A stretch of DNA of 64,000 nt from Liolophura sinensis (taxonomy: Eukaryota > Mollusca > Polyplacophora > Chitonida > Chitonidae). Each line of letters starts with the position of its first letter. Position 1 is the stretch's first letter. The DNA lies in assembly GCF_032854445.1 (NCBI RefSeq), contig NC_088296.1:11690706-11754705 (forward strand). Direction: 5' to 3'. Below the pieces are notes generated by a model. That model did not search any database and had not been told where the DNA came from. It saw only the letters and a list, made by a program, of their open reading frames with translations. Positions 58,368 through 64,000 of this stretch are shown one piece after another. The translations under genes and the position numbers were made by a program.

Positions 58368-58448
58368 TGGGAAGACTTTGAATTCTTTTGGTTTATTTAT
58401 CCGATGGACTTTCCTGAGAACAGCTACCGCCATATCTTCCTTACCAGT
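58368..58448 (-). CDS. SV2-like transporter, cytoplasmic-loop exon 1
   Basis: 81 nt, 27 codons in phase 0; acceptor ATATTTCCAG, donor CCA|GTAAGT. It encodes TGKEDMAVAVLRKVHRIN and KPKEFKVFP, which continues PESPKFLIE of the upstream exon. Vertebrate SV2 has a matching ENGKHDEAWMVLKQVH-type segment. It is the start of the long cytosolic loop after helix 6. The upstream intron is occupied by the 46-bp array from 30 bp away. Confidence 0.92.
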
Positions 58449-58479
58449 CTGGAAATATAGATAAAAATAATAAAAGATA

Positions 58480-59722
58480 AAGTACATGGCCCAAACTAAA
58501 TAATGGCCCAATGATACTTGCAAATCCATATGCAATGCAATCACATTAATGGCCCAATGATACATGTAAATCCGCAAGCCATGAAATCACAATAATGGCC
58601 CAATGATACATGTAAATCCGCAAGCCATGAAATCACAATAATGGCCCAATGATACATGTAAATCCACATGCAATGCAATCACAATAATGGCCCAATGATA
58701 CATGTAAATCCAAACGCTATGAAATCACAATAATGGCCCAATGATACATGTAAATCCACATGCTATGAAATCACAATAATGGCCCAATGATATATGTAAA
58801 TCCACATGCAATGCAATCACAATAATGGCCCAATGATACATGTAAATCCACATGCTATGAAATCACATTAATGGCCCAATGATACATGTAAATCCACATG
58901 CAATGAAATCACAATAATGGCCCAATGATACATGTAAATCCACATGCTATGAAATCACAATAATGGCCCAATGATACATGTAAATCCACATGCAATGAAA
59001 TCACAATAATGGCCCAATGATACATGTAAATCCACATGCTATGAAATCACAATAATGGCCCAATGATACATGTAAATCCACATGCAATGAAATCACAATA
59101 ATGGCCCAATGATACATGTAAATCCGCAAGCCATGAAATCACAATAATGGCCCAATGATACATGTAAATCCACATGCAATGAAATCACAATAATGGCCCA
59201 ATGATACATGTAAATCCACATGCAATGCAATCACAATAATGGCCCAATGATACATGTAAATCCACATGCTATGAAATCGCAATAATGGCCCAATGATACA
59301 TGTAAATCCACATGCAATGAAATCACAATAATGGCCCAATGATACATGTAAATCCACATGCAATGAAATCACAATAATGGCCCAATGATACATGTAAATC
59401 CACACGCTATGAAATCACAATAATGGCCCAATGATACATGTAAATCCACATGCAATGAAATCACAATAATGGCCCAATGATACATGTAAATCCACACGCT
59501 ATGAAATCACAATAATGGCCCAATGATACATGTAAATCCACATGCTATGAAATCACATTAACGGCCCAATGATACATGTAAATCCACATGCAATGAAATC
59601 ACAATAATGGCCCAATGATACATGTAAATCCACATGCTATGAAATCACAATAATGGCCCAATGATACATGTAAATCCGCAAGCCATGAAATCACAATAAT
59701 GGCCCAATGATACTTGTAAATG
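58480..59722. repeat. 46-bp minisatellite, ~27 copies
   Basis: The unit contains AATGGCCCAATGATACATGT, AAATCCACATGCAATGAAAT and CACAAT. Three variants (CACATGCAATG, CACATGCTATG, CGCAAGCCATG) are shuffled along the array, some in repeated order. It starts about 30 bp from the acceptor of the 58,368-58,448 exon but does not contain exon sequence. Confidence 0.96.
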
Positions 59723-59939
59723 ATGAAATCACAACAATGACAATAAATACTTAATAAGTATATGGAATGTATTACCATTAAACTGAACCTTACAACAAAC
59801 AATACAATTTAAATCATGTAAATTTGTCATCACCAATGGAACTCCATCACTTTCACTTTCGCTTTTCTAATCGGCATTATTAGTCACAGTATGTGGAGTA
59901 TAATGTGAATGGTATTCGATGGGTAAATGTACATGTACA

Positions 59940-60133
59940 GTAATTCCTCAACCTTTTTGCATTTGAAAAAGTTACTTTCAGTGCTATATATGCACCTTTT
60001 TAATTTTTTAAACATTGTCTACATTTGTTGGATTGGCCAGTATCTGGTCTTCACAAAAAGCGTAACAGAATAACGCCTTCAAAATCTGCTAGATTAAACA
60101 CCTGGAAAACATGCGAAAATGTTGAAGAATTAC
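59940..60133. mobile_element. MITE family 1, complete copy
   Basis: GTAATTCCTCAACCTTTTTG and, reversed, ACATGCGAAAATGTTGAAGAATTAC. The interior GTATCTGGTCTTCACAAAAA and CGCCTTCAAAATCTGC is shared with the 54,614 copy. Confidence 0.83.
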
Positions 60134-61149
60134 AGTGGTTCTTCATCCTCATTTTACAGTTAGAAATATACTCATTATTGACATCATCCTTTCCTAAGCA
60201 AGAGTAAATGTACGGGAGTTTTTGACTTAGAGCTCTTTTGTCATTAAAGGTACAAGTCGAAAATTTTAGGCCACCTTAGTTAAAATTAATTTGCCCACCA
60301 CCTGTCTCACCATATTCTGAAGGCACACATGACACCTCTTTTCCCCCCCCAGAACTCAATGTAAATATTTATGTATTTTGTTTATTTCATTGTTGCTTAG
60401 CACCATACTCAAGAATTTTACACTTATACAATGATGATCAGACGTACTGGTGAAGGAAACCAGAGTTCTCGGGGAAAACCAGCAACATTTGGCAAGCCAC
60501 TTATGAACGTTTAGGCAAATATGCATGCCTAATTAGTGGAAAACAAGTGATCCTCGACAAACAGATATTTTAGATGACATGAAGGGCTCAAAGCGTTGTT
60601 AACCTTTAACCGTTTATTGTCAACGAGGTACCGCAAACTGTGATAACAGGAAAGCAAACTTCATAAAAGGCTAGACATACAGTAAACGACGTAAAAGCTT
60701 TGCCCATCAGTTGCTGTCATTTACTTTCACACGGGCTGAGTTAGAGGCAAGATGACAGAGGTGGGTGATTAGCTCCCCGCCCGTTTCATCACCCTGCATC
60801 GCAGCTGTGTTCCCTAGTCCGCACCCCATGGGGTCAAGGCAGTGACAACAAGGTGTGCAGATCTCACTACTAGTCGTCTGTAATCATACCCATGAATTAC
60901 CCAAAGAAAGTATCAAGTCAAGCAAGAGATATTACAACCCTATAAATTCTAAACGTTGTCTCAATCCATGGTCATACCAGTACAAATACTACAGTGTACC
61001 AGGCCTCGAAACTGCGAACGATTGTTCAGGTAACGTGGAAGTCACGTGCCAGCATTATCAGCATTATACAAATATTTGTATTTAAGCTACAAATGGACTT
61101 CATGGTTAAATATCTGTCACCAACCCCCTGCATAATCTGAATGAAGTAT

Positions 61150-61548
61150 TTCATTCTACCCGCACATGTTGTTTTGTTACAATCGGAACTGTCCTCCTAT
61201 TGCAGAAGAGGTACCTTTCCCGAGTTGTGAAATCGGGAAGCCCCCATTAAACACAGAAAACAACGTTTCCGCAAACTACAAAGACTACCTTTAACCCCTT
61301 TTCGGTAGCACCTAATGCAAGTCCGGCATATCTGGAGTCGGACAAGATTTATCTGTGTTGTTGATATATTAGAAGTTCACACAACACTGACTGACTATAT
61401 ATCAAAATAAATGCATGTTTTACGATTACTAGTAGGCAAATATGTGTGTCACTAGCGAGAGGTAAAATGAGTTTTTTGCCTTTTGTCAGCAAAAATTACC
61501 CCATTAAAAGGAATAACAGACATGTGGAGATTTCGAGCCCTGTAACAC
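61150..61548. repeat. ~395-bp unclassified repeat, copy 1
   Basis: Direct repeat of 62,433-62,826, sharing GATATATTAGAAGTT, ACTATATATCAAAATAAATG, CATATCTGGAGTCG and GTGGAGATT..GAGCCCTGT. No TIR, tRNA-like head or A-rich tail seen. The two copies flank an SV2 exon. Confidence 0.85.
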
Positions 61549-61697
61549 AGTTTGAGTCACCATCTGCTGGTAATTTGGAAGTAAGGATTCATGAGGTGTT
61601 AAGTTCTGTTATAGCTTTGTTCATGAAGAGGTCTTCATGCATATTAATGGCTGGTTGACATGCCACTCCATATGTGTAAAGGTACTGAGTGCTTATC

Positions 61698-61950
61698 CGG
61701 GGCCTCCCTGGCTCAGTTGGTTAGCACGCTGGCTCAGCGTAATGACCCAGGAGTCTCTCACCAATGTGAGCGCTGTGAGTTCAAGTCCAGCTCATGCTGG
61801 CTTCCTCTCCGTCCGTATGTGGGAAGGTCTGCTGGCAACCTGCGGATGGTCATGGGTTTTCCCCGGGCTCTCCCATAATGCTGGCCGCTGTCGCATAAGT
61901 GAAATATTCTTGAGTACGGCGTAAAACACCAATCAAATCAAACCAAATCA
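61698..61950 (+). mobile_element. SINE family A, full length, with TSD
   Basis: GGGGCCTCCCTGGCTCAGTT to AATCAAATCAAACCAAATCA; TGCTTATC on both sides (about 61,690-61,697 and 61,951-61,958). A ~15-bp body segment between CGGGCTC and CCATAATG is missing. Confidence 0.9.
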
Positions 61951-62144
61951 TGCTTATCATACTCGGGAACTGTACGTATAACCCCCTGACCCCCCCCCCC
62001 CCCCCCGATGCTCTCCCGCAAAACTTCAGGTCATTTACCGTACATAAAAAAGCAATGAGGAAGACTTACTGTTAACAGGAAGCCGAGCAATCTTGAAAAC
62101 AACCCAGGAATTCTATATCAGAGTGCGCACCAAAAATTACTCAC

Positions 62145-62302
62145 CTCTATCAAAAATTTTGGACTTTCCGGCATAAGGATAAAAATAGCTGCTGATGTAA
62201 GACTGGGGATAGTGCAGACTGCTATGAACACACGCCAACTGTCGTATGTGAATGAGGGAGTGACCACGCCCAGTTTCTGAGGAATGATGGCCCAGGCAAG
62301 CC
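62145..62302 (-). CDS. SV2-like transporter, first exon in the window (helices 5-6)
   Basis: 158 nt: 2 nt of a split glycine, then 52 codons; acceptor TTCTTATCTGAG, donor GAG|GTGAGT. It encodes LAWAIIPQ, a short luminal segment, SYDSWRVF-type residues (FTYDSWRVFIAVCTIPSL) and the end of helix 6, closing with MPESPKFLIE, the PESPRFL-like motif that marks the end of the N-terminal half in sugar-transporter-type MFS proteins. Vertebrate SV2 has GLAWAIIP and SWRVFVLVC at these positions. Roughly the first half of the protein, including helices 1-4 and the N-terminus, should lie beyond 64,000. SV2 proteins sit in synaptic or secretory vesicle membranes. Confidence 0.94.
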
Positions 62303-62432
62303 CTCAGATAAGAAAGACAACATGAATAAGAAATGGGTTTATTTAATATCTATAACATGGTTTACAGGGTGGCTACATCTTTTTTAAACTAGATATTCCA
62401 AATATTTTATATTAGCCTGGATTCCACCCATA

Positions 62433-62826
62433 CATTTCATTCTGTTACAATCAACTCTGCTATTGCAGAAGATTTACCTTTCACAAGTTTCGAAATTGGA
62501 ACGCGCCCATTAAATACAGAAAACATAGTTTCCAAAAACTACCACAACTACCTCTGACCCCTTTTCAGTAGCACTGTGTGTGAGTCCAGCATATCTGGAG
62601 TCGGGCAGGATTTGTCGGTGTTGTTGATATATTAGAAGTTTGCACAACACTGACTGGCTATATATCAAAATAAATGCATGTTTTATGACCACCAGTAGGC
62701 AAGTATGCTTGTGTGTCACCAGCGAAAGTTAAGACTAGTTTTCTGCCTTTGCTCGGCAAAAGTCTTGCTTTGAACGGGTACAACAGACAGGTGGAGATTC
62801 TGAGCCCTGTGTTGTAACTGTAAGTT
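62433..62826. repeat. ~395-bp unclassified repeat, copy 2
   Basis: Same orientation as 61,150-61,548, with perhaps 80-85 % matching bases by eye. Both contain GTAGCAC and GTATATCTGG-like blocks in the same order. Confidence 0.85.
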
Positions 62827-62904
62827 ACTACTGGCTGTAAGTGAAATATTATTGAGTAAATAAAATAAATAAATGTACACCAAGAACCCTAAATATGTTG
62901 TCGG

Positions 62905-64000
62905 CATTCAAGCCCATTACGAGCTGTAATGTTGCTAATTAAGTTCTTTATCAACTGCAAATGAATAATGTAACATCCACTTCAATCCCAAATTTAATCA
63001 ATCCCATTACCAGCTGTATTGAGTTTGAATTTTAATTTGCAATTTTAATTTGTATCCAAAGCTGTATCCATTTTAATCCCAGCTCTGTAACACAAATGTT
63101 CAACCCCATTACAAGCTGTATTGAGTTTGAATTTTAATTTGTATCCAAAGCTGTATCCATTTTAATCCCAACGCTGTAACACAGATGTTCAAGCCCATTA
63201 CAAGCTGTATTGAGTTTGAATTTTAATTTGTAATTTTAATTTTTAAGCTGTATCCATTTTGATCGAAACTCTGTAACACAAATGTTCAAGCCCATTACAA
63301 GCTGTATTGAATTTGAATTTTAATTTGTATCCAAAGCTGTATCCATTTTAATCCCAGCTCTGTAACACAAATGTTCAACCCCATTACAAGCTGTATTGAG
63401 TTTGAATTTTAATTTGTATCCAAAGCTGTATCCATTTTAATCCCAACGCTGTAACACAGATGTTCAAGCCCATTACAAGCTGTATTGAGTTTGAATTTTA
63501 ATTTGTAATTTTAATTTTTAAGCTGTATCCATTTTGATCGAAACTCTGTAACACAAATGTTCAAGCCCATTACAAGCTGTATTGAGTTTGAAGTTTAATT
63601 TGTAATTTTAATTTTTAAGCTGTATCCATTTTGATCCCAACTCTGTAACACAAATGTTCAAGCCCATTACCAGCTGTATTGAATTTGAATTTGAATTTGT
63701 ATCCAAAGCTGTATCCATTTTAATCCCAACGCTGTAACACAGATGTTCAAGCCCATTACCAGCTGTATTGAGTTTGAATTTTAATTTGTAATTTTAATTT
63801 GTATCCAAAGCTGTATCCATTTTAATCCCAGCTCTGTAACACAAATGTTCAAGCCCATTACAAGCTGTATTGAGTTTGAATTTTAATTTGTAATTTTAAT
63901 TTGTATCCAAAGCTGTATCCATTTTAATCCCAGCTCAGTAACACAAATGTTCAAGCCCATTACCAGCTGTATTGAGTTTGAATTTTAATTTGTAATTTTA
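62905..64000. repeat. ~90-100-bp minisatellite running off the window
   Basis: About ten units of AACACAAATGTTCAAGCCCA, TTACAAGCTGTATTGAGTTT, GAATTTTAATTTG and TATCCAAAGCTGTATCCATT. Units with and without an extra TAATTTTAATTTG alternate, and two-unit blocks repeat. Continues past 64,000. Confidence 0.95.

Larger units (their letters stand above)
58449..62144 (-). other. SV2-like intron with 46-bp array
   Basis: Holds the 46-bp array (58,480-59,722), a family 1 MITE (59,940-60,133), a decayed SINE (about 60,365-60,480), one copy of a ~395-bp direct repeat (61,150-61,548), a SINE (61,698-61,950) and a C17 run near 61,988. 60,490-61,140 has no feature I recognise. Confidence 0.85.
62303..64000 (-). 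other. SV2-like intron (partial)
   Basis: Upstream intron of the SV2-like gene; it holds the second copy of the ~395-bp repeat, a SINE tail fragment (62,836-62,876) and a long array. No exon found up to the window edge. Confidence 0.75.

Overview
This window looks like non-coding-rich animal nuclear DNA, most probably from a mollusc. The evidence is AT-rich sequence, short exons with GT/AG splice sites separated by kilobase introns, about two dozen copies of a tRNA-headed SINE of a kind I associate with molluscan genomes, several small terminal-inverted-repeat (TIR) elements, and many minisatellites. The organism assignment is an inference. No bacterial genes, rRNA, functional tRNA genes or CRISPR arrays are visible.

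I can support two protein-coding genes, both on the minus strand and both partial. (1) Positions 9,247-36,550 hold the 5' end of an MCC (mutated in colorectal cancers) orthologue. Exon 1 encodes the start and most of an EF-hand loop, and is present twice (30,452-30,597 and 36,405-36,550). Exon 2 (11,325-11,580) carries the rest of the EF-hand region. Exon 3 (9,247-9,416) carries the conserved YDSGARD and LELAN segments. The rest of the gene lies left of the window. (2) Positions 49,398-62,302 hold the last seven coding exons, about 339 residues plus the stop codon, of an SV2-type synaptic-vesicle transporter of the major facilitator superfamily. All splice phases agree and no frameshift is seen. 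Its N-terminal half lies beyond 64,000.

Layout: 1-9,246 MCC intron 3; 9,417-11,324 intron 2; 11,581-30,451 intron 1, with a 77-bp array at 13.5 kb and a 75-bp array at 24.8-26.6 kb; 26,623-32,679 and 32,880-38,811 are two near-identical copies of one ~6-kb segment on either side of a 200-N gap; 38.8-49.4 kb is intergenic, rich in minisatellites; 49.4-62.3 kb is the SV2-like gene; 62.9-64 kb is a further array that runs off the end.

The most notable pattern is that several minisatellites are built from gene boundaries. A 56-bp array of about 50 copies repeats the 3' splice acceptor and first coding bases of an SV2 exon. An array beside MCC exon 2 repeats its 5' splice donor. An 85-bp array downstream of SV2 repeats the C-terminal codons and stop codon. 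A fourth array, of AG-ended pyrimidine tracts, abuts another SV2 acceptor. The second notable point is that the 6-kb duplication meets exactly at the assembly gap, so it is more likely two unmerged haplotypes than a biological duplication.
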